A stretch of 30,635 nt of DNA. Source: a virus. Shown here in pieces: positions 23,455 through 30,635 of this stretch. Each line of letters starts with the position of its first letter. The stretch's first letter is position 1. Location of the stretch: positions 1-30,635 of IMG/VR virus record IMGVR_UViG_3300009418_000072. The stretch is one strand, 5' to 3'. Position numbers and translations under genes: made by a program. The notes under the pieces are model-generated. The model was given only the letters and a program-made list of their open reading frames with translations. It was not told the origin of the DNA and did not search any database.

Positions 23455-24474
23455 ATGAGTACCCTAGAAGATCTTTATTCTGAGCATAAGTCTTGTGGAG
23501 ACAATGATTTATGTAATGGCTGTAGTATTCTGAACAAATCTAAACCTGTTCACGCAGTCATGGATTACGAGAAAAAGGCTCAATGCGATGTACTTTTTCT
23601 TTCAGATTCCCTTACCCATAAGTTTGGAGATACAAAAGCATTCTCCAACCAAGAGTATGATCTTATTAAAGAATGTGCTAAAGGTGAGTTTGAAACTGCT
23701 GCCTCTGTAAAGTGTCCTTCAGTTAGAGAATTAGATATGTCCCCAGCGAATATGAAAATTTGCAGGCAGCACTTAGAGGATACGCTTGATAAGATTCAGC
23801 CTAAGTTAGTTTTCCCTTGTGGTAACTTGGCTATGAAGATGCTTATTAAGAAAAGCGGTATAACTAATAAGCGAGGAAGGTCGTATACCTTTGAGACGGA
23901 AAAGGGGCATGAGGTAGTTGTAGTTCCTATCTTTCATCCCTTTTCTGTTCTTCAAGAGCCTAAAAATAGATATCTCTTTGAGACAGATATTCGGAATGCT
24001 TACGAGAAGTATATCCAACACAAGACCTGTGAGAATAAGTTTACCTACAATGTTGTAGATACTAAAGAAAAGCTTAGAGATCTCGCCAACAAATTAAGTA
24101 GTATTACTGAACCTGTTGCTTGTGATATTGAAACTACTGGTCTTGATTTTAGAAGAGATAAGATTATGACCATAGCCTTCTCTACTGATGAGGGTAATTG
24201 GGTTGTACCTTGTGAGCATAAAGATACCCCTTTTACAGAACCAGATCAGAAAGCTGCCTTGTGGTTTAGCATTAGAAAGATTTTAGAAAATGAGAAAAGT
24301 AGGAAAATCTTTCATAATGCTAAGTTTGATCTGAAGTTCCTAATTAACTATGGAATTTATCCTAGTAACATTTGGGATACAAAAATCCTTCATCATATCC
24401 TAAATGAGAATACACCTAAAGGCTTGATGGATTTAGTTAAACTTTATTTTTCTGATGAGTTGGAGAATCTGTAA
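23455..24474 (+). CDS. DNA polymerase family A, part 1: UDG-like Fe-S domain and most of the 3'-5' exonuclease
   Basis: The ATG at 23455 is preferred; in-frame TTG 23431 and ATG 23437 would overlap the divergent sigma gene. The product is 339 residues. Residues 1-190 resemble family 4 uracil-DNA glycosylase: Cys20-x-x-Cys23, Cys87 (SVKCP) and Cys103 (MKIC) are placed like its iron-sulphur ligands, with PKLVFPCGNLAMKML and a HPF motif (His161). The usual GEAPG catalytic loop is replaced by LSDSLTH, so glycosylase activity is doubtful. Residues 215-339 are a DEDD proofreading exonuclease: Asp224 and Glu226 (CDIETTGLDF), Asp292 (FHNAKFDLKF). The domain stops before its third motif, which is encoded in the next frame. 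The same UDG-exonuclease order occurs in SPO1-type polymerases. Confidence 0.85.
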   Translation: MSTLEDLYSEHKSCGDNDLCNGCSILNKSKPVHAVMDYEKKAQCDVLFLSDSLTHKFGDTKAFSNQEYDLIKECAKGEFETAASVKCPSVRELDMSPANMKICRQHLEDTLDKIQPKLVFPCGNLAMKMLIKKSGITNKRGRSYTFETEKGHEVVVVPIFHPFSVLQEPKNRYLFETDIRNAYEKYIQHKTCENKFTYNVVDTKEKLRDLANKLSSITEPVACDIETTGLDFRRDKIMTIAFSTDEGNWVVPCEHKDTPFTEPDQKAALWFSIRKILENEKSRKIFHNAKFDLKFLINYGIYPSNIWDTKILHHILNENTPKGLMDLVKLYFSDELENL

Positions 24475-24950
24475 TGCTTACCATCCTTAATCCTAAAACT
24501 TATAACTGGGCTGAGATGCCTTTGTCTGATTGCTACGAAGGGAATGCAGCGGATAGTTACTTTACTCTGAAGCTTTATCATTTAATTATGGAGAAGTTGG
24601 GAGGGTTAGGTAATACAAAACTTCTTGAGCAGATTATTTCTCCTGTTCTTCCTGTATTTGCTGAGATGGAATTTGAAGGTTTGGATGTAGATATGAAACA
24701 GTTATCGGTTGTGGGAAAGCAACTAAAAGATACAAACATAGATGTTACCGACAGCCTGTATGAATACAAGCAGGTATCTAATACTCAAAACCTATCCAGC
24801 AATACTGATCTTATTGATATCTTGTATACGGATGAAAAGGGTTTTGCACTATACCCCCCAGACATGACACCAAAAGGTAAGCCTTCCGTGTCTGCACCTA
24901 CTTTAAAACTTTTGTTGGACCAAATTAATGCAGAGCTGATAAAGAGATGA
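24474..24950 (+). CDS. DNA polymerase family A, part 2: end of exonuclease and start of polymerase domain
   Basis: This 158-residue frame begins in the stop codon of part 1 (TAATG), one base back in frame. Its first 40 residues complete the exonuclease: CYEGNAADSYFTLKLY contains the third motif with Asp27, the position of Asp501 in E. coli DNA polymerase I. Residues 44-90 (QIISPVLPVFAEMEFEGLDV) match the helix joining exonuclease to polymerase in family A enzymes, and TPKGKPSVSAPTLKLLLDQ matches the polymerase I thumb-entry segment TKKGxPSTxxxxLxxL. It cannot work as a polymerase or exonuclease on its own. It ends in ATGA, overlapping part 3. Confidence 0.82.
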   Translation: MLTILNPKTYNWAEMPLSDCYEGNAADSYFTLKLYHLIMEKLGGLGNTKLLEQIISPVLPVFAEMEFEGLDVDMKQLSVVGKQLKDTNIDVTDSLYEYKQVSNTQNLSSNTDLIDILYTDEKGFALYPPDMTPKGKPSVSAPTLKLLLDQINAELIKR

Positions 24951-26065
24951 GCAAGAAGTGGCAATATAGAGATGAAAGTAAGGACATTAGTAAGTCCGTA
25001 CTTGAGAATAAATCTACTCAGGAGTTGGAGGATGCTAGAGACTTTATTAGTGGATTGCTAGGTCTTAGAAAATTAGAGAAATTAGTTAAGACTTATATAA
25101 ATGGTACATCTGCTGCGGTTGAGTACAATGAGAAGGAGAAAGTTTTCGTTGATTATAGGATTGATGGAACTTCCACGGGAAGACTCAGTTGTGCTGCATA
25201 TACCGCAGGGCAAAAGATGGGTGTTAGTTTTCACACTCTTCCTAGAGAGACGGAGAACAATATTAGAAGTATTTTCGTTGCTCCTCCCAATCATGCCTTT
25301 ATAACTGTAGACTATTCTGCTATGGAGTTGCGTGTACTTGCCCATATTGCCAGGGAAGGCAGGATGCAGCAAGCATTCTGTTCGGGAAAGGATCTTCACA
25401 CATATACTGCTAGGTTGCTTTTTGATAAGGAAGTTATCAGTAAGGAGGAGAGGCAGATTGCAAAAACTGTATCTTTCCTTATTGTTTATGGTGGAGGTGC
25501 CTATAATTTAGCAGAAACTATGTCGATCCCTCTCAAGAGGGCAGAGAAAATCATTAATAACTACAAGAATGTCTACCCAGGCGTTTTTGAGTTCATGGAG
25601 TTTGTAAATGAATTTATTAAAACTAATAAGTATGCCTATACTATTTTTGGTCGCAGGAGGAATCTTCCTAATGTTGATTCACGGCATCGTGCTGTGGTCA
25701 ATCGGGCATATAGGCAAGGGCTTAACTTTACGATTCAAAGCTCTTCTAGTGATATTTTATTATGTTCTCTTCTTGGCATTTATAATGAGTTTAAAACTCT
25801 TGGTATGAAGTCCAAGATTGTTAGCACAGTTCATGATAGTATTGAACTTATTGCTCCATATGATGAGATAAAAGATGCGTGTGATATTATATATAATCAG
25901 ATGGTAAACTATCCTTTAATGAAGGAAAAGTTTAATATCCATTTTGATATTCCGTTTGCAATAGAAACTATTGTAGGAAAAAGTTTTGGAGATGGAGTTG
26001 AGGTTAAATATGAAGATGGAAAAGCAATTAACATTTCGGATGTTAGAAAATATCTTGAAGTATAG
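24947..26065 (+). CDS. DNA polymerase family A, part 3: palm and fingers
   Basis: The 372-residue product carries the full polymerase catalytic core: STGRLS at 76-81, motif A VDYSAMELR with Asp122, the O-helix RQIAKTVSFLIVYGGG with Arg169, Lys173, Phe177 and Tyr181 (equivalent to Arg754, Lys758, Phe762 and Tyr766 of E. coli polymerase I), and motif C TVHDSIE with His296-Asp297. Phe at the 762 position is typical of enzymes that exclude dideoxynucleotides. It starts by ATGA overlap, again one base back from part 2, without an obvious ribosome binding site. All catalytic residues are intact, so the split is not simple decay. Its first 50 residues are thumb sequence continuing from part 2. Confidence 0.9.
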   Translation: MSKKWQYRDESKDISKSVLENKSTQELEDARDFISGLLGLRKLEKLVKTYINGTSAAVEYNEKEKVFVDYRIDGTSTGRLSCAAYTAGQKMGVSFHTLPRETENNIRSIFVAPPNHAFITVDYSAMELRVLAHIAREGRMQQAFCSGKDLHTYTARLLFDKEVISKEERQIAKTVSFLIVYGGGAYNLAETMSIPLKRAEKIINNYKNVYPGVFEFMEFVNEFIKTNKYAYTIFGRRRNLPNVDSRHRAVVNRAYRQGLNFTIQSSSSDILLCSLLGIYNEFKTLGMKSKIVSTVHDSIELIAPYDEIKDACDIIYNQMVNYPLMKEKFNIHFDIPFAIETIVGKSFGDGVEVKYEDGKAINISDVRKYLEV

Positions 26066-26068
26066 TAC

Positions 26069-27070
26069 ATGAAGACTCTAGTTTTAGGAGATCTTCATAT
26101 CCATAATACGGATACAGAGTTAGTGAGGGAACAGATAAAAACTGTTCTCAATATTGTTGACAAAGAAGATCCTGACGATATAGTATTGTTGGGCGATGTA
26201 ATTGATAAAAGGAAACCTTCGCCCGAATGCTTACTCCGAGTACGCTATCTTTTCACCGAACTGGAGGATAGAGGTAAAACTACTTATGTGCTAAGAGGTA
26301 ATCACGATTCCAGCACAAAAGCAGATGATGGCATTGCTGCTCTTAGCCTATTCAGTAGTGATCTAACAAAAATAATAGTACATACAACCAAGATTGGCAA
26401 CAGGGTATATGCTCCGCATTATGAAGATGATAGAAAAATTGAAAAGCTTTTGCACTCTGCCTCTAAAGATGATCTTCTTTTTGGTCATTTCGGTTATCAT
26501 GGGTGTATGGATTCTGCTGGGATCTGTGATTTTAATATTAATCCTAACATTTTTCGCTGTAGGGCTATCCTTGGGCATATTCATAGATTTAGTGAAAAGG
26601 GAAACATCACTATTCTTGGTACACCGTATACGACGAACTACACAGAATCAGGAAAAAAGAACTACTACGCAATCATTAAAGAGGACGAAGAAGAACTAGA
26701 GATAACTTACCATCCTATCACCCAGGGACCGAGGTATCTGGTCCTCTGCTATTCAGAGCTTGAGGACAATAAAAAACTTATTAATGACGACTCTTATTTC
26801 ACTTTTCTGAGAGTCTTAGTAGATCAGCTTTCAGATGCTAACACGGCAAATCTAGCCTCTGAATTACTTGAAAAATATAATATAGAGAGGCTGGATATAA
26901 AGTTCAAGCCTTTGATTGATGACCCCAAATCCATCAGTTCCTATGAAACTCAGAGGGATCTTTTTAGTATAAATGAGGTTATCATTGAGGATTATGTAGA
27001 TAATAACACAACTTCTTTGGACAAAGAATCCATTATGGAGGGGTATAGGATACTTAGGCATGAAAATTAA
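26069..27070 (+). CDS. 47: gp47/SbcD/Mre11-type recombination nuclease
   Basis: The 333-residue product has all metallophosphoesterase motifs in order: Asp8 and His10 (GDLHIH), Asp43 (LGDVIDKR), Asn78-His79-Asp80 (RGNHD), His140 (FGHF), and His170 with His172 (GHIH). The C-terminal 100 residues are the capping and partner-binding region, with no further motifs. Together with the gp46-like ATPase encoded next, it forms the nuclease that resects DNA ends for recombination-dependent replication in T4. Length equals T4 gp47 (339). The start is 3 bases after the polymerase stop and has no ribosome binding site. It overlaps the gp46-like gene by 11 bases. Confidence 0.93.
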   Translation: MKTLVLGDLHIHNTDTELVREQIKTVLNIVDKEDPDDIVLLGDVIDKRKPSPECLLRVRYLFTELEDRGKTTYVLRGNHDSSTKADDGIAALSLFSSDLTKIIVHTTKIGNRVYAPHYEDDRKIEKLLHSASKDDLLFGHFGYHGCMDSAGICDFNINPNIFRCRAILGHIHRFSEKGNITILGTPYTTNYTESGKKNYYAIIKEDEEELEITYHPITQGPRYLVLCYSELEDNKKLINDDSYFTFLRVLVDQLSDANTANLASELLEKYNIERLDIKFKPLIDDPKSISSYETQRDLFSINEVIIEDYVDNNTTSLDKESIMEGYRILRHEN

Positions 27071-28655
27071 CAAAATTTCTATACAAAATTTCTACTCGAT
27101 AAAAAATATAGAACTAGAACTTGATACCTATAGTGGTTTAGTTCTGATTAAGGGTAAAAATCTTGATACTGGTGGATCTAATGGGTCTGGTAAAAGTGCC
27201 ATTATTGAAGCAGTTTGTTGGGGGCTTACGGGCAAAACAATTCGGAAGTCCACAGAGGATGCCTTAATTAATTTTAAATCTAAAAGAAATTGTGTTGTAG
27301 AGATTACACTTAATGATGATTATGTAATTCGTAGATCTAAAAAGCCTACCAAGTTAGAGTTTTTTAAAGGAAAAGAGGCTCTGACCAAGGAAGGGGTTAT
27401 TGAGACTCAAAAAACGATTGATGCTACCTTTAAAATAAGCTACAAGACATTAATGGTGTCCATGTTCTTTGGACAGCATAACAACTTTAGCTTTCTAGAC
27501 GCTTCCCCAGACGATAAGCGGATAATCATTAGAAATTTTCTAAATCTAGATGAAGTCTTCTCAATGAGGGATAAGATTAGAAATTTTAAATCTAATTTTA
27601 ATCAGCAGGCTAAGACTAGCGAAGCGTTAATTAAAGAACACTCTTCTGGCTTAAAGGAACTTGAAGATAAAATTAGATCAATTAATGAAGATAAAGAAGA
27701 GTATAACTATTCTGAAGATTTCTCTGGGCTAACTTTAGAGAGTATTATTGCCACAGAAAACAAGAACAGAAACATAGATGAGAGTATTAAAAGTATTTCT
27801 TCTGACCTTTTTTCTATAGGAAAGGAGAAAGATCCCCTTGTTTATAAAATAACGAAAGGATCAGGAGAGTATTCAGACAGATGCGGAAGTTGTGGAAATA
27901 TAAAGGTGAAAGAAATCACCGAAAACGATATCGAGCATTGGGAAGGCGAGCTAACTAATTTAGAAAAGTACATAGCCCAGAAGGAAATAGAAATAGCTCT
28001 ATTACGAGAACAGAAGAGTAGTCTGAAGATTTCATCAGATGATTGGTCTAAGTTCAATGAATATAAGAATTTATGTGAAAAAGAGGCTCTGTTTTTGGAA
28101 ATGATAGATGATGTTCAGGATAAAATCTATATTGAGGAAGAAATAAAGAAAGACAGCATAAACCAGTACGAGGTGATGCGTTTCTGGGAAACTGCTTTCT
28201 CTGAAAAGGGTCTAATAAAATATGTTATTAGAAATGTACTACAATTCTTTAATGAAAAAAGTAATTATTATTTGTCCTATCTTACTGATAACAAGTACTT
28301 TATAGAATTTGATGAAGAATTAATCGAAAAAATTACAACAAATGGGGGTTTTATTCATTATATATCCTTATCGGGGGGAGAAAAAAGGAAGATCAATCTG
28401 GCAATTTTGCTTGCTATGAAAGATCTTCTTCACCTTACGGATAGCGAAGACTCTAATTTGTTGTTCTTCGATGAGGTTGCGGAAAATATTGATAAAGAGG
28501 GTATTGCTGGGCTGTACCAGCTGCTACAAGAAATTAAGAAAGATAAAACGATCTTCATAATAACTCATAATAAAGAATTGAAAACTCTGCTAGATTCTGT
28601 GCCTCGTATTTCTATTATGAAGCACAAAGGAACATCTACACTTAGTAGGAGATAA
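27060..28655 (+). CDS. 46: gp46/SbcC/Rad50-type recombination ATPase
   Basis: The 531-residue protein has Walker A GGSNGSGKS at 38-46, a Q-loop Gln139 (FFGQHNNF), coiled coil around residues 165-260 and 285-370, and between them a zinc-hook Cys275-x-x-Cys278 (RCGSCGN). It then has the ABC signature SLSGGEKRK at 436-444, Walker B LLFFDE with Asp471 and Glu472, and the H-loop His503 (IITHN). It would dimerise through the hook and drive the gp47-like nuclease. Length is close to T4 gp46 (560), with comparably short coiled coils. The start lies inside the gp47-like gene, with a GGAGGGG run about 14 bases upstream. Confidence 0.93.
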   Translation: MKINKISIQNFYSIKNIELELDTYSGLVLIKGKNLDTGGSNGSGKSAIIEAVCWGLTGKTIRKSTEDALINFKSKRNCVVEITLNDDYVIRRSKKPTKLEFFKGKEALTKEGVIETQKTIDATFKISYKTLMVSMFFGQHNNFSFLDASPDDKRIIIRNFLNLDEVFSMRDKIRNFKSNFNQQAKTSEALIKEHSSGLKELEDKIRSINEDKEEYNYSEDFSGLTLESIIATENKNRNIDESIKSISSDLFSIGKEKDPLVYKITKGSGEYSDRCGSCGNIKVKEITENDIEHWEGELTNLEKYIAQKEIEIALLREQKSSLKISSDDWSKFNEYKNLCEKEALFLEMIDDVQDKIYIEEEIKKDSINQYEVMRFWETAFSEKGLIKYVIRNVLQFFNEKSNYYLSYLTDNKYFIEFDEELIEKITTNGGFIHYISLSGGEKRKINLAILLAMKDLLHLTDSEDSNLLFFDEVAENIDKEGIAGLYQLLQEIKKDKTIFIITHNKELKTLLDSVPRISIMKHKGTSTLSRR

Positions 28656-28657
28656 AA

Positions 28658-30550
28658 ATGGCAATTACACAACTGACTGGTCTTGGACAAGAAATTTTTG
28701 AGAAACGCTACGCATACCCAGGGGAAACTAAGTGGTCAGAGAGAGCGAAGGTTGTTGCTAGAACAGCAGCCACAGCAGAGAAAGATGCAGATAAGGAAAA
28801 GGTTGAGAAATCTTTTTATGACGCTATCTCTTCTGGGGACTTCATCCCTGGAGGTAGGATCATTTTTGGAGCAGGAAGAAATGCTGGCAGGCACAACCTC
28901 CTTAACTGCTATGTTATTATCCCAGACGATAGTGTAGACTCAATTGGTAAGACCATTAGGGATATGTATAAAATCTCCTGTGCTGGTGGAGGTATTGGAT
29001 TTAATTTTAGTAAGATCCGACCAAAGGGAGATGATATTGGTAGTGTTGCTAATTCTGCCCCAGGTTCGATCTCTGTTATGAAGATGATTAATGAGATTGG
29101 GGACCATGTAAGAGCAGGAAAGAATCGCAGAACAGCTCTTATGGGCATTCTTAATGTCACTCACCCAGACCTTCTAGATTTCCTTCATGTGAAGTTGGAT
29201 AAGGGAGAGTTAAATAATTTTAATATCTCTGTTGCAATTACTGACCGTTTCTTGGAAGCGGTTGAGTTAGATGAGGACTGGTACTTTACTTTCAATAACA
29301 AAGAGTATCATCGGTATAACCTTGTAAGGAATGATAAAGATGTTGTGCAAGTAATTGCTCAGGATGAATCGGATGCCTTAGACAGAGCTAATAATTTCTA
29401 CAAAGAAGGGTGGGAAGATACTTTCGTTGTGGTAGGACAGGAAGATATGAAAGCCCGAGAATTGTGGGATATCATCTGGAAGAATTCTGTAGAGTCTGGT
29501 GATCCTGGCATTTATAATATTGATCTGGCGAATAAATACACGAATGTTTCTTACTTTGAAAGTCTGGATTCTACTAATCCGTGTGGAGAAATTTCCCTTC
29601 CTTCTTATGGAAACTGTTGCTTGGGAAATGTGAATCTCTCTAACATGGTGTTAGAGAACGGATTAGATGTTGATTGGAAACGATTAGCAAAAACTGTACG
29701 CACAGGGATTAGATTTTTAGATAATGTTTTAACAGTAAACCATTTCCCTACAGATACTTGCCGATCCGTTGCACAAGAATCAAGAAGAGTTGGGCTAGGA
29801 GTTATGGGTTTGCATTATATGCTTATTAAGCTTGGGATTAAGTACGGTAGTGAAAAGTGTTTAGAGTTTCTTGAGAGGCTCTTTGCTACGATTCGTGATG
29901 AAGCCTACAAGCAGAGTATTTACTTAGCAAGAGATAAGTCTCCGTTCTCAAAGTTTGATAGGGATAAGTATCTGAAGGAAGAGTTTGCAAAGAGCCTTCC
30001 TGCAAGGATTAGAATGCTTATTAAGCGTTATGGTATTCGTAATGCTGTTATGCTAACCATCCCTCCTACTGGAACGATTAGTATGCTTATGGGAGTATCC
30101 TCTGGTCTTGAACCTATCTTTTCTGCTATGTATCTTAGAAGATACAGGGATGGAAATGTTTGGAAAGAGCAGTTGGTAGTTGATCCTTTGTTTAGAGAAT
30201 ACTACGAAAAAGGAGAGGATTTAAAAAACTTTGTTGGTGCCTACGATGTGTCCCCAGAAGATCACATTAAAGTTCAAGCAACTATTCAAAGGTATGTGGA
30301 TTCCTGTATAAGTAAAACTATTAATCTTCCCCAAGAGGTTACTGCGGAAGAGTTTAGTAATGCTGCTCTAGAATACACTCCATATCTTAAAGGCTTAACT
30401 GTATATCGCGCAGGTTCAAAAGGTAATGAGCCTTTAACTGCTATCCCTCTCACTCAGGAAAATATTGATAAGCACATGAATGTTGGTTCTGAAACAGGGG
30501 TTGCAGATGGACAGGCTTGCTCTTTAGCAGAGGGAAGTTGTGGTGAGTGA
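28658..30550 (+). CDS. nrdJ: Class II (adenosylcobalamin-dependent) ribonucleotide reductase
   Basis: The 630-residue protein reduces ribonucleotides to deoxyribonucleotides for phage DNA synthesis. Visible motifs: FIPGGRIIFGAG at 62-73; Cys84 (LLNCYV), the first redox cysteine; the glycine loop AGGGIGFNFSKIRPKG at 109-124; NRRTALMGILNVTHPDLLDF; active-site NPCGE with Asn307, Cys309 and Glu311; Cys320 (GNCCLGNVNL), the second redox cysteine; and PPTGTISMLMG. The tail ends CSLAEGSCGE, a pair of cysteines likely to reload the site. The GGGIGF...RP and CxLG patterns point to class II, not class I; no NrdB-type gene follows in the window. It is shorter than many cellular NrdJ. Ribosome binding site AGGAGAT. 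Confidence 0.88.
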   Translation: MAITQLTGLGQEIFEKRYAYPGETKWSERAKVVARTAATAEKDADKEKVEKSFYDAISSGDFIPGGRIIFGAGRNAGRHNLLNCYVIIPDDSVDSIGKTIRDMYKISCAGGGIGFNFSKIRPKGDDIGSVANSAPGSISVMKMINEIGDHVRAGKNRRTALMGILNVTHPDLLDFLHVKLDKGELNNFNISVAITDRFLEAVELDEDWYFTFNNKEYHRYNLVRNDKDVVQVIAQDESDALDRANNFYKEGWEDTFVVVGQEDMKARELWDIIWKNSVESGDPGIYNIDLANKYTNVSYFESLDSTNPCGEISLPSYGNCCLGNVNLSNMVLENGLDVDWKRLAKTVRTGIRFLDNVLTVNHFPTDTCRSVAQESRRVGLGVMGLHYMLIKLGIKYGSEKCLEFLERLFATIRDEAYKQSIYLARDKSPFSKFDRDKYLKEEFAKSLPARIRMLIKRYGIRNAVMLTIPPTGTISMLMGVSSGLEPIFSAMYLRRYRDGNVWKEQLVVDPLFREYYEKGEDLKNFVGAYDVSPEDHIKVQATIQRYVDSCISKTINLPQEVTAEEFSNAALEYTPYLKGLTVYRAGSKGNEPLTAIPLTQENIDKHMNVGSETGVADGQACSLAEGSCGE

Positions 30551-30605
30551 AAAAGAAAAAGAGTGGCCCTCCTTACCTGAAGATGGAGACGATATAGAAG
30601 AATGA
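30543..30605 (+). CDS. Possible 20-residue acidic peptide after the reductase
   Basis: A GTG start lies inside the end of the reductase gene, after GAGGGAAG, and gives a short acidic peptide (VSEKEKEWPSLPEDGDDIEE) whose stop overlaps the next ATG (ATGA). It may simply couple translation of the following gene. It could also be noise. Confidence 0.3.
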   Translation: MSEKEKEWPSLPEDGDDIEE

Positions 30606-30635
30606 TTTACGAGTTTGTTTGTGAGGATTGTGAGC
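30602..30635 (+). CDS. Start of a zinc-ribbon protein (FmdB-like), cut by the window end
   Basis: The first 11 residues, MIYEFVCEDCE, match the N-terminus of the FmdB-type zinc-ribbon family (MPIYEYRCEDCG), with the first Cys-x-x-Cys of the zinc site. The frame runs off the window. Function of phage members is unclear; they are often regulators or small structural zinc domains. Only the start is visible. Confidence 0.5.
   Translation, partial: MIYEFVCEDCE

Noticed and set aside
24440-24480. Homopolymer error as a cause of the first polymerase break
   Set aside because: Adding or removing a T in the T5 run (about 24446-24450) leads to a stop (TGA) or the wrong frame before the join. A repairing indel would have to fall in about 24462-24473, which has no long homopolymer. 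Error is not excluded, only not the simple kind.
24925-24955. Programmed -1 frameshift site at the second polymerase join
   Set aside because: Only ATAAAGAGATGA is present, with no X-XXY-YYZ heptamer and no evident downstream hairpin. The ATGA overlap explains restart equally well.
1-30635. tRNA genes, CRISPR arrays, integrase or transposon sequences
   Set aside because: No cloverleaf-like gene, regular spacer-repeat pattern or recombinase motif was noticed by eye. A tRNA scan would be needed to be certain.

Overview
The window looks like part of the genome of a lytic, contractile-tailed (myovirus-type) phage distantly related to T4. It is AT-rich and tightly packed, with many TAATG and ATGA gene overlaps, and has no gap over about 100 bases without a gene. 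Head, neck, sheath and tube proteins are recognisable T4-type families (gp13, gp14, gp15, gp18, gp19, gp21, gp22, gp23). The replication genes are different: a family A (DNA polymerase I-like) enzyme with a uracil-DNA-glycosylase-like N-terminus, of the SPO1 kind, next to gp46/gp47-type recombination genes and a B12-dependent ribonucleotide reductase. The host cannot be told from the sequence. Many genes have AGGAG-like ribosome binding sites, so the host probably uses them. No tRNA, CRISPR array, integrase or insertion sequence was seen.

Layout, left to right. (1) 50-9114: five adjacent or overlapping genes for the tail tip, baseplate and fibres: a small beta-rich protein, a 1151-residue beta-helix protein, an 832-residue protein, a 734-residue protein with a proline/glycine-rich start, and a PAAR spike-tip protein. 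(2) 9210-13848: prohead module, with three small core-like proteins, a gp21 protease with a long charged tail, gp22 scaffold and gp23 major capsid protein, closed by a strong terminator. (3) 13941-16333: a small protein plus gp13-, gp14- and gp15-like neck and tail-completion proteins. (4) 16404-19327: a 59-residue protein, tail sheath and tail tube, closed by a second terminator. (5) 19415-21913: a large hydrophilic protein with a predicted prohead cleavage site, possibly packaged in the head. (6) 21906-23438: a mixed-strand segment with an Hjc-like Holliday junction resolvase and a short gp55-like late sigma factor on the minus strand, and two unknown genes on the plus strand. (7) 23455-30635: DNA polymerase in three open reading frames, gp47- and gp46-like nuclease and ATPase, class II ribonucleotide reductase, a very short reading frame, and the start of a zinc-ribbon protein cut by the window edge.

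How they fit together: the gp55-like sigma factor would direct host RNA polymerase to TATA-type late promoters. Candidates with TATAnnTn-type boxes lie before most structural units. The protease would mature the prohead by cutting at (I/L)xE sites seen near the N-termini of the capsid protein and the presumed core proteins. The polymerase, resolvase and gp46/47 pair serve replication and recombination, with ribonucleotide reductase supplying precursors. The most unusual feature is the three-way split polymerase, whose first break falls inside the proofreading exonuclease domain.
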